64,000 bases of DNA from Aliidiomarina halalkaliphila (GCF_007096385.1 NZ_VJWL01000004.1:62001-126000), one strand, 5' to 3'; numbered from the stretch's first letter, positions 27,162 through 39,368 are shown. Made by a program: numbers and translations. Notes: generated by a model from the sequence alone, not told the origin.

Positions 27162-28073
27162 ATGTGGTTTAAAAACCTACGTATCTATAGTTTTACTCAG
27201 CCCTTTAGTTGGACTGAAGAATCCGTTTCCACCCTTGAAGAACGTCGGTTTAGCCCTTGTGCTCGCTCAGAACCCTCTAGCGTGGGTTGGATTCCGCCAC
27301 TCGGCGCCGAAGATGGCCCCCTCACCCATGAGATCGGTTCCTTTGTTCTGTTGTGCCTGAAAAAAGAAGAAAAAGTGATGCCTTCAAGCACCGTGAAAGC
27401 AGAGCTAGAAGCACGCAAAGAAGCCTACGAGCAAGAAAACGCGCGGCCGATGCCGCGCAAAGAGCAACAAAGTTTGAAAGAAGACATCATGCATCAAATG
27501 CTGCCGCAAGCCTTTAGCAAATATGCGGTGACTTGGGCTATCCTTGATACACAAGCCCAGCTTATGTATGTCGATTCATCCAGTGCGACCAAAGCGGAAG
27601 AGCTCACCGCGGTATTGCGCAGCTGTTTAGGCTCGCTACCGGTGAAGCCGTGGGGCGGCGACCATCCTGGCCATCACGTGTATACCGATTGGGTGAAACA
27701 ACAAGCGGCACCAAGCGGCTTTGAACTTGGTTTTGACGCGGAACTCCGGGGTGAGCGTGATGACGATTCTGTGGTGCGTTTTAAAAACCACGATCTCACC
27801 ACCGATGAAGTGGCCCTGCATTTATCCCATGGCAAGCAGGTCACTCAATTAGGGATGAATTGGCAAGATCGCATTCAATTTACCCTCACCGATGATTACG
27901 CCCTCAAGCGCATTCAATTTGGTGACATCGTGAAAGAACAGCGGGACGACAGCAACGCGGAATCGCGGGCAGAGCAACTGGATCTCGATTTCTCATTAAT
28001 GGCAGGCGAATTTGCTGAACTGATACAAGCGTTGCAGCAAACTCTTGAAATACAACCACAGGTGGAGTCGTAA
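27162..28073 (+). CDS. rdgC: Recombination-associated protein RdgC
   Basis: RdgC is a ring-shaped, nucleoid-associated double-stranded DNA-binding protein that limits RecA function. From ATG 27162 (AGGAG 8 bases upstream) the product has 303 residues, the same as E. coli RdgC. Matching segments include MWFKNLRIY at the start, GWIPPLGAEDGPLTHE, KKEEKVMPSS, LKEDIMHQMLPQAFSKY and CLGSLPVKP. The stop is followed after three bases by srmB, so the two are cotranscribed. Confidence 0.96.
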   Translation: MWFKNLRIYSFTQPFSWTEESVSTLEERRFSPCARSEPSSVGWIPPLGAEDGPLTHEIGSFVLLCLKKEEKVMPSSTVKAELEARKEAYEQENARPMPRKEQQSLKEDIMHQMLPQAFSKYAVTWAILDTQAQLMYVDSSSATKAEELTAVLRSCLGSLPVKPWGGDHPGHHVYTDWVKQQAAPSGFELGFDAELRGERDDDSVVRFKNHDLTTDEVALHLSHGKQVTQLGMNWQDRIQFTLTDDYALKRIQFGDIVKEQRDDSNAESRAEQLDLDFSLMAGEFAELIQALQQTLEIQPQVES

Positions 28074-28076
28074 ACC

Positions 28077-29330
28077 ATGACCCCAGATTGGGCAGAACTG
28101 GATCTTGCGCCAGAGTTAATTCATGCATTGTTGGAGCGGGGCTTAAACAAGCCTACTCGCATTCAACAAGATGTGATTCCGTTAGCCATGGACGGTCGCG
28201 ACATTATGGCGACCTCGCCCACTGGCACGGGTAAAACACTCGCGTTCCTATTACCCGCAATCCAGCATCTGCTTGATTACCCGCGCCGGGATCCCGGTGC
28301 CGCGCGCGTCCTAGTACTCGCTCCGACCCGCGAACTGGCAGAGCAAATTGGCGAACAAGCCGAGCAGCTTTGCGCGGTCACGGGTTTATCCTGCTTAACG
28401 GTGACTGGCGGTATTAATTTCGGTACTCACCTCGAAAAGCTGCGTAAGAATCTCGATATTCTTATTGCAACCCCAGGCCGCTTATTAGATTACCTGTCGG
28501 ATAACAAGTTTAGCGCCGAAGAGATCGAAATACTCGTACTCGATGAAGCCGATCGCATGCTCGACATGGGTTTCCGTACCCCGGTTGAACAAATCATGAA
28601 TGAAGCGGTACATTTGAAACAGCGCTTGTTGTTCTCTGCCACCGCAGACCATTCCACGCTGGTTGCATTTGGTCGCATCGTGCTTGAAAAGCCTGAAGTC
28701 GTGTTAGCTGAACCACCCAAACGGGAACGCGGAAAAATCCATCAGTGGGTTCATATCAGCGACACCCTCGAGCATAAAAAAGCGCTGCTCATGCACTTAG
28801 TGCGCACATTCTCTGGGCGTATTTTGGTGTTTGTACGCAAGCGCGAGCGGGCGCATGATGTAGCCGAGTTCCTGTCACAGCAAGGCTTTGGTGCCACTGC
28901 GTTAGAAGGTGGTTTGCCCCAAGCCGAACGCCAAGAACGCATCAAGTCGTTTAGCTCGATTCGCCAACGCATCTTAGTGGCCACCGATGTGGCGGCACGC
29001 GGTCTTGATATTGCTGATGTGGAATTGGTGGTGAACTTTGATTTACCACGCAAAGGCGATACCTTCTTGCATCGTATTGGTCGCACAGCCCGAGCTGGCA
29101 AAAAAGGCACCGCTGTGGCTTTAGTGGAAGCTCACGACGCCGAACACTTAGGCCGTATTGAACGCTACTTAGGCGAGCGCCTCGAACGCCGTTTCGTGCC
29201 CGAGTTGCGTCCGCAGTTTAAATTCCCAGATCCGGAGAAGTCGAAGAAAAAGAAAAAGAAGAAAAAAGCCGGAAAAGTGAAAGCAGGAAAACGCGCCCCC
29301 ACCAAATCACACGCCAGTAAAAAAGGCTAA
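28077..29330 (+). CDS. srmB: DEAD-box RNA helicase SrmB
   Basis: SrmB helps assemble the large ribosomal subunit by remodelling 23S rRNA with ATP. The 417-residue protein has all helicase motifs: Q motif, Walker A SPTGTGKT, PTRELA, DEAD in VLDEADRMLDMGF, SAT, then VFVRKRER, ATDVAARGLDI and HRIGRTARAG. The pattern IHQWVHISDTLEHKKALL is specific to the SrmB branch. The tail is a run of lysines followed by basic residues (about 380-417), typical of RNA-binding C termini here. The stop codon is inside the stem of the following terminator. Confidence 0.93.
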   Translation: MTPDWAELDLAPELIHALLERGLNKPTRIQQDVIPLAMDGRDIMATSPTGTGKTLAFLLPAIQHLLDYPRRDPGAARVLVLAPTRELAEQIGEQAEQLCAVTGLSCLTVTGGINFGTHLEKLRKNLDILIATPGRLLDYLSDNKFSAEEIEILVLDEADRMLDMGFRTPVEQIMNEAVHLKQRLLFSATADHSTLVAFGRIVLEKPEVVLAEPPKRERGKIHQWVHISDTLEHKKALLMHLVRTFSGRILVFVRKRERAHDVAEFLSQQGFGATALEGGLPQAERQERIKSFSSIRQRILVATDVAARGLDIADVELVVNFDLPRKGDTFLHRIGRTARAGKKGTAVALVEAHDAEHLGRIERYLGERLERRFVPELRPQFKFPDPEKSKKKKKKKKAGKVKAGKRAPTKSHASKKG

Positions 29331-29358
29331 TCGCAACGCGATTAGCCTTTCTCGTTTT
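29316..29358. terminator. Bidirectional terminator between srmB and the VanZ-like gene
   Basis: A 10-bp stem (29325-29334 with 29338-29347, loop AAC) has an A-run to its left and a CTTTCTCGTTTT stretch to its right. It includes the srmB stop codon and ends at the stop codon of the convergent VanZ-like gene. Confidence 0.85.
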
Positions 29359-29728
29359 AGCTTGACGACTGGCGACGCCTCTTGCGGGTCGCGAGCAGAT
29401 ACAAGAGTACTTTACGCACTGCGTAAAACGCGGCGACACCCACCATATCCGCAACCACATCCCACGGATCTGCACCGCGGCCCGGAATGTAGTGTTGAAT
29501 CAATTCTATGGCGACGGCGTAAACGAACAGCGATGTCCAAGCGAACCAAAGCGGTGGGCGGAAGGCAATATGAAAGCTCGCGGCCAGCACGAAAAATAAA
29601 CCGAAGTGCACGATTTTGTCTGCATGTGGAAACTGAAAGGCTCCAGGCGTCGGTGGGCTTTGCATCAGAAACAGTACTGACACGCCCAACATAATACAGG
29701 CAAATAATATTCGGGAGACCAAAAACAC
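29357..29728 (-). CDS. VanZ-like small membrane protein
   Basis: The 123-residue product has about four membrane helices and the VanZ-family features HADKIVHFGLFFVLA, EL(I)QHYIPGRGADPWDVVADMVGV. Members include the teicoplanin-resistance accessory VanZ, but most bacterial relatives have unknown roles, so resistance should not be inferred. The GTG start at 29728 follows AAGGA by 6 bases. It stands alone between srmB and thiI. Confidence 0.82.
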   Translation of the reverse strand: MFLVSRILFACIMLGVSVLFLMQSPPTPGAFQFPHADKIVHFGLFFVLAASFHIAFRPPLWFAWTSLFVYAVAIELIQHYIPGRGADPWDVVADMVGVAAFYAVRKVLLYLLATRKRRRQSSS

Positions 29729-29774
29729 ACGTATCCTTATCTGAGTTGGTAAGCCGTAGACGATGTCGATTTAG

Positions 29775-31226
29775 TTACGAACGCTCAAAAATACCCACAT
29801 GCTGAAATCCTTGCTCGCGCATTTGAATCGCTTGCAGACGACTCATCACGCCTTGCTGACAGTACAGCACATATTGCTTTTCTTTATCCAGTGTATCTTG
29901 TTTCCCTGCGAGACGGAAAAATGGAATATGTAACACTTTGTGTCCGGCAACTTCGAGCGGCTGCTGTTCCACTTCATCGTCCGTGCGAATATCTAGCACA
30001 ATCGCCTGATCCGGCAAATCATCTCGGTAAACCTCTGGGCCTGCAACTGGATTTACCCGAACTTCACGAATATCGATAGCCCGTGCTTGCGACACCACTG
30101 AATCGATCAGGCCGTCTGATATTACGGCTTGCTCCGTGGCCGCGATCACTTCAGGCTTCACTTTCACCGACGGTTGATTTGAGATAACACCGCAATATTC
30201 CGGAACGGCAGCGCTCAGATGCTCCACACCAATCGCGCGCGCTTGATCAACAATAGTTTGCTTGTCACTGACGATCAATGGCCGTATCACCAACGCCGGC
30301 GTTGCCGCGTCAATCAGCTGTAGGTTACTTAAGGTTTGGCTCGACACCTGCCCGATGGCTTCGCCGGTAACGATCGCCTGAGCGCGTATGCGTTTGGCAA
30401 TTTGACCAGCAGCACGCATCATGGCGCGTTTCAACACCACGCCCATAGTGCCTTGATCTGCGTGTTCTAAAATTCGGTTCACTACCTCGCTGAAATCGAC
30501 GGTAATGAATTTCACGGCGTGGGTTTTTGAGTATTTTTCCCAAAGAAAATATGCAATCTCACGCACCGCGGCTTCGTGCGTATCGGCGCCGAGGTTAAAG
30601 AAACAAAAATGGGTGCGGGTACCACGACGGATCATTTGAAAACTGGCCACTGAGCTATCAAAGCCTCCAGACATCAGCGATAGCACGGTTTCTTGTGTTG
30701 GCAGCGGGAAACCACCGAGAGCTTGATAGCGGGTCACCACGAGCGACATCTGTTGGTCGATAATATGCAACACCACGTCTTCTTCTGGGTCTTTTAACCG
30801 TACCGTTGACCCAGTTACGTGTTGTTTAATGCCACCACCAAGATAGCGGGCCAAATCCATGGAGGAGAATTCATGGTGTCCTTTGCGCTTCACTCGAATT
30901 GCAAAGGACTTGTTCTCAAGTTGCGCACCCTTGTGTTCAAGCACCCATTGGAAGATGCCTTCAAAATCGCATAGGGGAGCTTGCAATACTTGCTCAAAAT
31001 AGGAAATTCCAGGGGTTTGCTGCAACCGCGCAATCACTGTGGCGGTCAAATCCGGCACATCGTCGTGACTGATTTCAATGCGATCCCAGTGGTTACGCAC
31101 CCGCACCGACTTATGCAGTGGCTTTAAGAGTGTGCGAAGGTTGCCCGTTAAGACCTTCACATGACGCTGCCGAACGGAGCGACTTTTAATGGTAATTTCA
31201 GCATGGAGTCGAACAATAAAGCGCAT
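29775..31226 (-). CDS. thiI: tRNA 4-thiouridine synthase / thiamine sulfurtransferase ThiI
   Basis: ThiI makes 4-thiouridine in tRNA and supplies sulfur for the thiazole of thiamine. The 483-residue protein contains an N-terminal ferredoxin-like and THUMP region, the PP-loop LSLMSGGFDSSVAS, the EYCGVIS cysteine, and a C-terminal rhodanese domain with active cysteine in YCQQGVMSRLQ. ATG 31226 (MRFIVRLHAEITIKS) matches the family start; an ATG four codons upstream (31238) is possible and neither has a strong ribosome site. It diverges from xseB. Confidence 0.94.
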   Translation of the reverse strand: MRFIVRLHAEITIKSRSVRQRHVKVLTGNLRTLLKPLHKSVRVRNHWDRIEISHDDVPDLTATVIARLQQTPGISYFEQVLQAPLCDFEGIFQWVLEHKGAQLENKSFAIRVKRKGHHEFSSMDLARYLGGGIKQHVTGSTVRLKDPEEDVVLHIIDQQMSLVVTRYQALGGFPLPTQETVLSLMSGGFDSSVASFQMIRRGTRTHFCFFNLGADTHEAAVREIAYFLWEKYSKTHAVKFITVDFSEVVNRILEHADQGTMGVVLKRAMMRAAGQIAKRIRAQAIVTGEAIGQVSSQTLSNLQLIDAATPALVIRPLIVSDKQTIVDQARAIGVEHLSAAVPEYCGVISNQPSVKVKPEVIAATEQAVISDGLIDSVVSQARAIDIREVRVNPVAGPEVYRDDLPDQAIVLDIRTDDEVEQQPLEVAGHKVLHIPFFRLAGKQDTLDKEKQYVLYCQQGVMSRLQAIQMREQGFQHVGIFERS

Positions 31227-31418
31227 AGCAACATTCACACAGGATAAAAGCGAGCGCCAAATTATACAGGATTTCGCCTTGTTCAGCTAATTAAGCCGTG
31301 ACCGCGGCGCAAAAGCGGTGCAGTTATGACCTCCCCTGTGATATTTTATAGGGATACAAACCCTGTGTACGTACACGGACTTATTCTGAGCGGTTCACCC
31401 CAGAGATCAGGAATTGTT

Positions 31419-31682
31419 ATGTCGGACAAAGCAAGCAAACCAGAAGCGATCGGTTTTGAACAAGCGATCCAAGAGCTCGAGCAGATCATTCAGGCTCTTG
31501 AGCAAGGTGATTTGCCCCTTGAACAATCACTGCAGCAATTTGAGCGCGCTGTTGCCCTTACGCGAGTAAGCCAAAAAAAGCTGCAAGACGCTGAACAACG
31601 CGTGCAAATTCTATTGCAACAGCAGCAAGAAGAAACCTTAAGCGACTTCACTGATGCTGCCTCTGATGAAGCAACCCCCTAA
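31419..31682 (+). CDS. xseB: Exodeoxyribonuclease VII small subunit
   Basis: XseB forms, with XseA, a nuclease that degrades single-stranded DNA. The 87-residue coiled-coil protein has the family core FEQAIQELEQIIQALEQGDLPLEQSLQQFE. ATG 31419 follows AGGA; a longer frame to 31326 shows no family match. It is first of the xseB-ispA-dxs operon, the common gammaproteobacterial arrangement. Confidence 0.94.
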   Translation: MSDKASKPEAIGFEQAIQELEQIIQALEQGDLPLEQSLQQFERAVALTRVSQKKLQDAEQRVQILLQQQQEETLSDFTDAASDEATP

Positions 31683-31683
31683 T

Positions 31684-32607
31684 ATGTCGATGGCTTCTAC
31701 ACCGGCAGCGCCAGCCCAGCACGAATTGTTTCAACAGCAATTCACGTATTTGCGTGAGCGCCATGATAGCTATTTGCAAAAGGTACTATCGGAGCATGCA
31801 CACGCGACGCGGTTGCAACAAGCCATGCAGTATTCCTCATTGCTTGGCGGGAAACGCGTACGCCCATTCTTGGTGTATGCCACCGGCGAATTATTTTCCG
31901 TGCCAGCAGAAAACCTAGATGCGCCCGCCGCAGCGGTCGAGTGTATTCATGCTTATTCGTTGATACACGACGATCTGCCGGCCATGGACGACGACACCTT
32001 ACGCCGTGGTCAGCCTACCTGCCACGTGCAATTTGATGAAGCGACCGCCATTTTGGCAGGCGATGCCTTGCAATCATTTGCGTTTAGTTTACTCGCACAG
32101 CCTTTACCTGATATCGCGCCAGAACAACAATTACGGATGGTACAAGTGCTGGCGGACAGCGCAGGTCTACACGGCATGTGTGGCGGCCAAATGCTGGATA
32201 TCGAAGCCACAGGGCGCAAGATAAGCAGTGCAGAACTCGAGCAAGTTCATCAGTTGAAAACCGGGGCTTTGTTACGTGCCTCCGTTCAGCTCGGTGCCCT
32301 TGCTGCACAAGATGTTAGTGACCAGATACATAACGCCCTTGATGAATTTGCTCATGCGATTGGTTTAGCATTTCAGGTGAAAGACGATATCCTCGATGTG
32401 ACCAGTGACACACAGACCCTCGGGAAAACCCAAGGCGCTGACCAAGCGTTGGATAAATCAACCTATCCGGCTTTATTAGGGCTAGAGGGCTCACAGGCAT
32501 TGCTTGAGCAATTGCACGAAAAAGCGCTACACGCGCTCGCCTTGATCCCGTACAATACCGCTCTCCTTGAGGGCTTTACAGAATATCTTGTCAAACGAGA
32601 CCGGTAG
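31684..32607 (+). CDS. ispA: Farnesyl diphosphate synthase
   Basis: IspA condenses IPP with DMAPP and GPP to farnesyl diphosphate, the precursor for ubiquinone and undecaprenyl carriers. The protein has about 307 residues. The first aspartate-rich motif is DDLPAMDDD and the second is DDILD, with GGKRVRPFL and KTGALL between. ATG 31684 lies one base after the xseB stop; an ATG at 31666 inside xseB is a possible alternative. dxs starts 4 bases after its stop. Confidence 0.94.
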   Translation: MSMASTPAAPAQHELFQQQFTYLRERHDSYLQKVLSEHAHATRLQQAMQYSSLLGGKRVRPFLVYATGELFSVPAENLDAPAAAVECIHAYSLIHDDLPAMDDDTLRRGQPTCHVQFDEATAILAGDALQSFAFSLLAQPLPDIAPEQQLRMVQVLADSAGLHGMCGGQMLDIEATGRKISSAELEQVHQLKTGALLRASVQLGALAAQDVSDQIHNALDEFAHAIGLAFQVKDDILDVTSDTQTLGKTQGADQALDKSTYPALLGLEGSQALLEQLHEKALHALALIPYNTALLEGFTEYLVKRDR

Positions 32608-32611
32608 TAAC

Positions 32612-34480
32612 ATGACGCATGCAACAAACCCAGCCTTTCCGCTGTTAGAAAAAATTGACTCCCCTGCTGATTTGCGTGGATTACCCAAGCAAACACTGAA
32701 GCAGGTGAGCGATGAATTGCGTCATTATTTGCTTACCTCTGTGAGCAAAAGCAGTGGCCATTTAGCGTCTGGTTTGGGCACCGTTGAACTGACCGTCGCG
32801 CTGCATTATGTGTACAAGACCCCGTTTGATCACCTGGTATGGGATGTAGGTCACCAAGCCTATCCACACAAGATCCTGACTGGCCGTCGTGATGAATTAC
32901 ATACTATCCGGCAAAAAGATGGTTTACATCCGTTCCCGTGGCGCGATGAAAGTGAATACGATGTGTTATCCGTCGGTCACTCAAGTACTTCTATTAGTGC
33001 TGCTTTAGGGCTTGCCATTGCCGCTGAAAAAGAAGCGGCGAATCGTAAAGTTGTTGCTGTGATCGGCGATGGTGCCATGACCGCAGGAATGGCTTTTGAA
33101 GCCCTGAACCACGCCGGTGACATTTCCCCAGACATGCTGGTGATTCTTAACGACAACGATATGTCGATTTCTGAGAACGTCGGCGCACTGAATTCCCATT
33201 TTGCTCGCTTACTTTCGGGCAAGTTCTACACCACCTTACGTGAAGGCGGCAAACAGCTTCTGAGCGGGATGCCGGGCATGCGGGAGCTCGTTAGTAAAGC
33301 CGAAGAACATGTGAAAGGCATGGTGACCCCTGGTACTATTTTTGAAGAACTTGGCTTTAATTATATTGGCCCCATCGACGGTCACGATGTCGATAGCTTG
33401 GTGGAAACCTTGCAAAACATGCGCTCCATGAAAGGACCGCAACTCCTGCATGTGGTGACCCGAAAAGGCAAAGGCTACGCCCCTGCCGAAAAAGATCCCA
33501 TTGGTTACCATGGTGTACCCAAGTTTGATCCGAGCACCGACTCGTTGCCCTCTAAGCCTGCAAGCGTACCCTCGTATTCCGCCGTATTTGGCGAATGGTT
33601 GTGCGAAATGGCGGCTGCGGACCCAAATGTGGTGGGGATTACTCCAGCCATGCGTGAAGGCTCGGGCATGGTGGAATTCGCCCGTCGTTTTCCGAAACAA
33701 TATTACGATGTGGCCATTGCTGAACAACATGCGGTGACGTTTGGGGCTGGTCTGGCGATTGCTGGCATGAAGCCGGTGGTGGCCATTTACTCTACCTTCT
33801 TACAGCGCGCGTATGATCAAGTGATCCATGATGTGGCACTGCAGAATTTACCGGTATTGTTTGCTATTGATCGGGCCGGCATTGTTGGCGCCGATGGCCC
33901 TACGCATCAAGGTGCTTACGACCTGTCCTATCTGCGTTGCGTACCTAATATGGTGGTGATGACGCCGAGTGATGAGAACGAGTGCCGATTAATGCTCTAT
34001 ACCGGCTATCAGCACAATGGGCCCACGGCGGTACGCTATCCTCGCGGAAATGGTATTGGTGTCGACTACACGCCGTTAGAGACCCTTCCTATTGGCAAAA
34101 GCGTAGCGAAACGAGATGGCAAGCGCGTTGCTATTTTGAATTTTGGTATTTTATTGCCGGAAGTACTCAGCGCCGCTGAAACACTAGATGCCAGCGTAAT
34201 CGATATGCGCTTCGTGAAGCCGCTGGATCATGAGGCGATTTTGGCCGCTGCCGAGGATCACGAACTGATCGTTACCGTGGAAGAGAACGCGATTGCGGGC
34301 GGCGCGGGAAGTGCTGTGTGCGAGTTATTAAACGTTCACAACGTGGCCACGCCGGTATTGATGATTGGTCTGCCTGATGAGTTTATCAAGCACGGCAGTC
34401 AGGATGAGATCCGTGCCGAGCTGGGCCTCGACGCCGCTGGCATCACCAGCAAAATCAAAGCCCGCCTCTCGCTGTTATAA
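32612..34480 (+). CDS. dxs: 1-deoxy-D-xylulose-5-phosphate synthase
   Basis: Dxs makes DXP from pyruvate and glyceraldehyde 3-phosphate with thiamine diphosphate, the entry to the MEP pathway and also a thiazole precursor. At 622 residues it is of normal length. Visible are [15 protein letters not shown], the thiamine-diphosphate motif [18 protein letters not shown] and the transketolase-type [10 protein letters not shown] and [15 protein letters not shown] segments. Its stop codon overlaps that of convergent pgpA. With ispA just upstream, the operon covers both ends of early isoprenoid synthesis. Confidence 0.97.
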   Translation: MTHATNPAFPLLEKIDSPADLRGLPKQTLKQVSDELRHYLLTSVSKSSGHLASGLGTVELTVALHYVYKTPFDHLVWDVGHQAYPHKILTGRRDELHTIRQKDGLHPFPWRDESEYDVLSVGHSSTSISAALGLAIAAEKEAANRKVVAVIGDGAMTAGMAFEALNHAGDISPDMLVILNDNDMSISENVGALNSHFARLLSGKFYTTLREGGKQLLSGMPGMRELVSKAEEHVKGMVTPGTIFEELGFNYIGPIDGHDVDSLVETLQNMRSMKGPQLLHVVTRKGKGYAPAEKDPIGYHGVPKFDPSTDSLPSKPASVPSYSAVFGEWLCEMAAADPNVVGITPAMREGSGMVEFARRFPKQYYDVAIAEQHAVTFGAGLAIAGMKPVVAIYSTFLQRAYDQVIHDVALQNLPVLFAIDRAGIVGADGPTHQGAYDLSYLRCVPNMVVMTPSDENECRLMLYTGYQHNGPTAVRYPRGNGIGVDYTPLETLPIGKSVAKRDGKRVAILNFGILLPEVLSAAETLDASVIDMRFVKPLDHEAILAAAEDHELIVTVEENAIAGGAGSAVCELLNVHNVATPVLMIGLPDEFIKHGSQDEIRAELGLDAAGITSKIKARLSLL

Positions 34481-34963
34481 CCAGCCTAGTGACAGGGCGA
34501 TGTGCATCAGGAGCAGGGTGAAAAATCCTGCCAGTACATCGTCGAGCATGATTCCCAAGCCCCCGTGCACTTTTTGGTCGAGCCAGCGAATTGGCCACGG
34601 CTTCAAAATATCGAAGAATCGGAAAATCACGAACGCCACCAGCAGCGTGAGCCAACTGACCGGCACCGCAATCATAGCAATCATATAACCTGCGATTTCA
34701 TCCCACACAATGGCTGGTGCGTCGTGCTCACCCATGGCCTTGGCGGTTTGCCCGCATAGGTAAATGCCCACCAGAGTGACGACCGCAACCACACCTAAAT
34801 AAGCGGCAACGTCTAATGGTGCAAACAGCCATACCAGTAAAATAGCGGGAAGAGTACCAAAGGTACCCGGCGCTTTTGGGGCGAGGCCAGTACCAAATCC
34901 AAGCGACAAAAAATGCACTGGATTCTTCAAGAGCTGACGAGGTGGTACGCGTGCTGGGGCCAT
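34475..34963 (-). CDS. pgpA: Phosphatidylglycerophosphatase A
   Basis: PgpA dephosphorylates phosphatidylglycerophosphate at the inner membrane. The 162-residue protein begins at ATG 34963 ([18 protein letters not shown]), matching the family; the longer frame to 35035 runs into thiL. Features are [29 protein letters not shown] and [16 protein letters not shown], with several membrane helices. It follows thiL by 22 bases, as in many gammaproteobacteria. Confidence 0.94.
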   Translation of the reverse strand: MAPARVPPRQLLKNPVHFLSLGFGTGLAPKAPGTFGTLPAILLVWLFAPLDVAAYLGVVAVVTLVGIYLCGQTAKAMGEHDAPAIVWDEIAGYMIAMIAVPVSWLTLLVAFVIFRFFDILKPWPIRWLDQKVHGGLGIMLDDVLAGFFTLLLMHIALSLGWL

Positions 34964-34985
34964 AAAAACTCCGTTTCGAAGGGGC

Positions 34986-35960
34986 TTAAAAATGACTATA
35001 ACTGAGGTGATCGCACTGAATTTCTTTGCCCGCATGGATAAAGCGTAAGCCCGGCTCTCTCTCGATCACGCCAATCGCTGTAACCGCAACACCCGCTTGC
35101 CGGCTAATGGTTTCAAAAGCACCACGTCGGCCTTCAGGGACGGTAAAGCATAATTCGTAATCATCACCACCTACCAATTGATAGGGCCATCCTTGCTCTA
35201 AGCTAACACTTGCAGCAAAGGCATCCGAGCGTGGCAATAAGCCTAAGTCGATGCGCGCACCGACTTTGGATGCGGTTAAGATATGCTTCAAATCACCGGC
35301 TAGTCCATCGGATAGGTCAATGGCACTATTGGCCTGATTACGAATCAGCGTGCCTAGCATCACACGGGGCGTTGGCCGAAACAAGCGTTCATTCAAGGCT
35401 TCACGCACACTGATATCACACGCTACGGATAACTTGTCCTGCTGCAGCGCGAGGGCCAACGCAGCATCGCCCAAGGTACCGCTTACATAGATGCGATCCC
35501 CAGGCTGGGCGCCGCTGCGCAGCAAGTAGCGGTCTTTCGGCACAAAACCATGCACTGTCAGGGTCAACGTGAGTGGGCCGCGAGTGATATCGCCGCCGAT
35601 GAGGCTACAGTGATGATAATCGAGGGTTTCAATCAGGCCGCGACTAAATTGATCTAGCCAGGTTTCGTCGAAATCCGGTAAAGTAAGTGCGAGGGAGGCC
35701 CAAGCGGGCTCCGCACCCATGGCGGCCAGATCACTGAGGTTCACTGCAGCCAATTTGTGACCAAGGGCATCAATCGGCGTATGCGCGTCAAAATGCACCC
35801 CAGACACCATGGTATCTGTAGTCACTGCAAGATGGGAGTTGGCTGGGGGCGCAAGAATTGCCGCGTCGTCCCCCACCGAAATAGGCACATCCGCACGTTT
35901 TATACCGCGCTCTTTAAAAAAGCGCTCAATCAGTGCGAATTCGCCGCGCGTCGAATCCAT
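34986..35960 (-). CDS. thiL: Thiamine-monophosphate kinase
   Basis: ThiL phosphorylates thiamine monophosphate to the active diphosphate. The 324-residue protein shows the family motifs SVGDDAAIL, TTDTMVSGVHF, NLSDLAAMGAEP, GGDITRGPLTL, AIDLSDGLAGDL and GGDDYELCF. It lies 5 bases after nusB and before pgpA in a leftward operon. The thiamine diphosphate formed is the cofactor of the neighbouring Dxs. Confidence 0.96.
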   Translation of the reverse strand: MDSTRGEFALIERFFKERGIKRADVPISVGDDAAILAPPANSHLAVTTDTMVSGVHFDAHTPIDALGHKLAAVNLSDLAAMGAEPAWASLALTLPDFDETWLDQFSRGLIETLDYHHCSLIGGDITRGPLTLTLTVHGFVPKDRYLLRSGAQPGDRIYVSGTLGDAALALALQQDKLSVACDISVREALNERLFRPTPRVMLGTLIRNQANSAIDLSDGLAGDLKHILTASKVGARIDLGLLPRSDAFAASVSLEQGWPYQLVGGDDYELCFTVPEGRRGAFETISRQAGVAVTAIGVIEREPGLRFIHAGKEIQCDHLSYSHF

Positions 35961-35965
35961 TGAGT

Positions 35966-36385
35966 TTACTGGCGAGCAGCCCGCAAACTATCAACGGCTT
36001 TGTCTAACACGCCATTGACAAAGCGATGTGAATCGTCGGCACCAAATGCCTTGGCCAGTTCAATGGCTTCGTTCATGACCACTTTATAGGGTACATCGAG
36101 GCGCCACTTAAGTTCATATGCGGATACCCGCAATATGGCGCGTTCGATCTGATCGAGGTCAACAAAAGGACGGTCAGTAAATGGCGTAAGTGCTTCGTCG
36201 AGCGTCGACACGCGGCTGGTTACGCCGCGCACTAAGTCGAGGAAGTAATCCACATCCACTTTAGACACGTCGTTTTCAGTTAAAAATTCAGCTTCGATAT
36301 CCGCCACGCTATTGTGCGACAACTGCCATGAATACACAGCTTGAATAGCAAGACGACGGGCTTTCCGGCGGGCAGCAGGTTTCAC
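35966..36385 (-). CDS. nusB: Transcription antitermination factor NusB
   Basis: NusB binds boxA RNA with NusE (S10) and supports rRNA antitermination. The 139-residue all-helical protein shows [16 protein letters not shown] at the start, [17 protein letters not shown] and [12 protein letters not shown] at the end, all typical. It follows ribH by 11 bases. Confidence 0.96.
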   Translation of the reverse strand: MKPAARRKARRLAIQAVYSWQLSHNSVADIEAEFLTENDVSKVDVDYFLDLVRGVTSRVSTLDEALTPFTDRPFVDLDQIERAILRVSAYELKWRLDVPYKVVMNEAIELAKAFGADDSHRFVNGVLDKAVDSLRAARQ

Positions 36386-36396
36386 AAAAGCACTCC

Positions 36397-36861
36397 TTAT
36401 AACTGCTCGAGAACGTTCATCATTTCGAGCGCGCTCAAGGCGGCTTCTGCACCTTTATTGCCGTGTTTTACACCAGCGCGGTCAATGGCTTGCTCGTCGG
36501 TGTCGGTAGTAATCACACCAAAGGCCACAGGTACACCAGTATCCAGTGCGACTTGCGCGAGGCCTGAATTGGCTTGGCCGGCGACAAAATCAAAGTGCGG
36601 TGTACCACCACGGATAACAGCTCCGATTGCGATCACCGCATCGTAATCACCTGAGCTCGCCGCTTTTTTGGCTGTAATTGGTAATTCGTAGGCGCCTGGC
36701 ACCCGTACTACCGTGATATCTGAGTCTTTGATTTGACCAATCCGAACCAAAGCATCGATAGCACCTTCAAGCAGCTTCTCAACGATAAAGCTGTTAAAGC
36801 GTGACACCACAATCGCAACTTTTTTACCCGGTGCTGCAACACCTGCTTCGATAACCTTCAT
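36397..36861 (-). CDS. ribH: 6,7-dimethyl-8-ribityllumazine synthase
   Basis: RibH performs the penultimate riboflavin step and assembles into a shell of pentamers. The 154-residue product has [40 protein letters not shown] with the catalytic His, and [17 protein letters not shown]. It is first in the ribH-nusB-thiL-pgpA unit. The 100-base upstream gap has no FMN riboswitch features. Confidence 0.96.
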   Translation of the reverse strand: MKVIEAGVAAPGKKVAIVVSRFNSFIVEKLLEGAIDALVRIGQIKDSDITVVRVPGAYELPITAKKAASSGDYDAVIAIGAVIRGGTPHFDFVAGQANSGLAQVALDTGVPVAFGVITTDTDEQAIDRAGVKHGNKGAEAALSALEMMNVLEQL

Positions 36862-36961
36862 GCAAAATCCTCAGAGCTTTTCAGTGGCACCAGCGGCCGA
36901 TATATAATAGCCGCGAAGAATAGCACATTTTCCGTTAGATCGAGAAGTATAACACGCCGGG

Positions 36962-38415
<1,454 letters not shown>

Positions 38416-39192
38416 CTAACCAAGTTCTGCCCGCGTGAATACCAACTCTTTGTCGCTCGAAAGCTTACTTGAGAATTGGTAACCCTCTGCATTAAAAGAC
38501 TTCAATTCTTCAATAGAGTTCGGCTTCTTTTCAATAATATAGCGTGCCATGAGGCCGCGTGCCTTCTTTGCGTAAAAACTTATCACCTTTAACTGGCCAT
38601 TTTTGGTGTCTTTAAACACCGGTGTAATAACCGGGACCTTCAGTTTGCGTGGACGCACTGATTTAAAATACTCGTTCGAAGCCAAGTTGATCAATACATC
38701 GCTCTTGCTTTCTTGCGCCGCCACATTCAGTTTTTCGGTAATGCCATCGCCCCAGAATTCGTACAAGTCTTTACCACGTGGGTTTTTCAGCTTGGTGCCC
38801 ATTTCTAGGCGATATGGCTGCATCAAATCAAGAGGCTTTAACACACCGTAGAGACCAGAAAGTATGCGCATGTGTTGTTGCCCCCATTTCCAATCTTTCG
38901 CAGGAAGGCTCTTGGCATCTAACCCCGTATACACATCGCCATTAAAGGCAAATACAGCTTGCTTTGCGTTCCCCGTCGTAAACGGCGTTTTCCATTCGGT
39001 AAAGCGCGCGGCGTTTAAGCCTGCAAGTTTATCGCTAATGTTCATCAGCGACGATAAATCTTGGGGAGAGAGTTGTTTGCAGACTTTTACCAAGGATGCT
39101 GCTTCGTCGAGCAATTCAGGTTGACTGAAATCATCCGTGGGTACAGGAGATTCATAATCCAAATTCTTTGCTGGAGACACTACAAATAACAT
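38416..39192 (-). CDS. yaaA: Peroxide stress protein YaaA
   Basis: The 258-residue product belongs to the YaaA/DUF328 family, which in E. coli lowers free iron and protects DNA from peroxide. Family segments are [64 protein letters not shown] and [15 protein letters not shown]. It stands 18 bases upstream of the DUF3014 gene and may share its transcript. Cytoplasmic. Confidence 0.94.
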   Translation of the reverse strand: MLFVVSPAKNLDYESPVPTDDFSQPELLDEAASLVKVCKQLSPQDLSSLMNISDKLAGLNAARFTEWKTPFTTGNAKQAVFAFNGDVYTGLDAKSLPAKDWKWGQQHMRILSGLYGVLKPLDLMQPYRLEMGTKLKNPRGKDLYEFWGDGITEKLNVAAQESKSDVLINLASNEYFKSVRPRKLKVPVITPVFKDTKNGQLKVISFYAKKARGLMARYIIEKKPNSIEELKSFNAEGYQFSSKLSSDKELVFTRAELG

Positions 39193-39311
39193 GGTTTGTT
39201 TTACCTCGCTTTATCGGGAGATTGAAAAACAACTCTGCACGATCTGTCGGTTTTGTGACCGTTCAACAAGTACATACCTCGTTTTACTCTAAAAAGACTA
39301 CCACAGATGCT

Positions 39312-39344
39312 ATAAAAAAGCCCCTGACCTCGCGGACAGGGGCT
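39312..39344 (-). terminator. Terminator after secF
   Basis: An 8-bp stem AGCCCCTG/CAGGGGCT (39319-39326 with 39337-39344) is followed leftward by TTTTTTAT. It ends the yajC-secD-secF transcript 25 bases after the secF stop. Confidence 0.85.
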
Positions 39345-39368
39345 CGATTAGTGCAATCGGATCTTGTG

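Noticed and set aside
36862-36961. FMN riboswitch before ribH
   Set aside because: The gap is 100 bases and lacks the conserved FMN-aptamer blocks.
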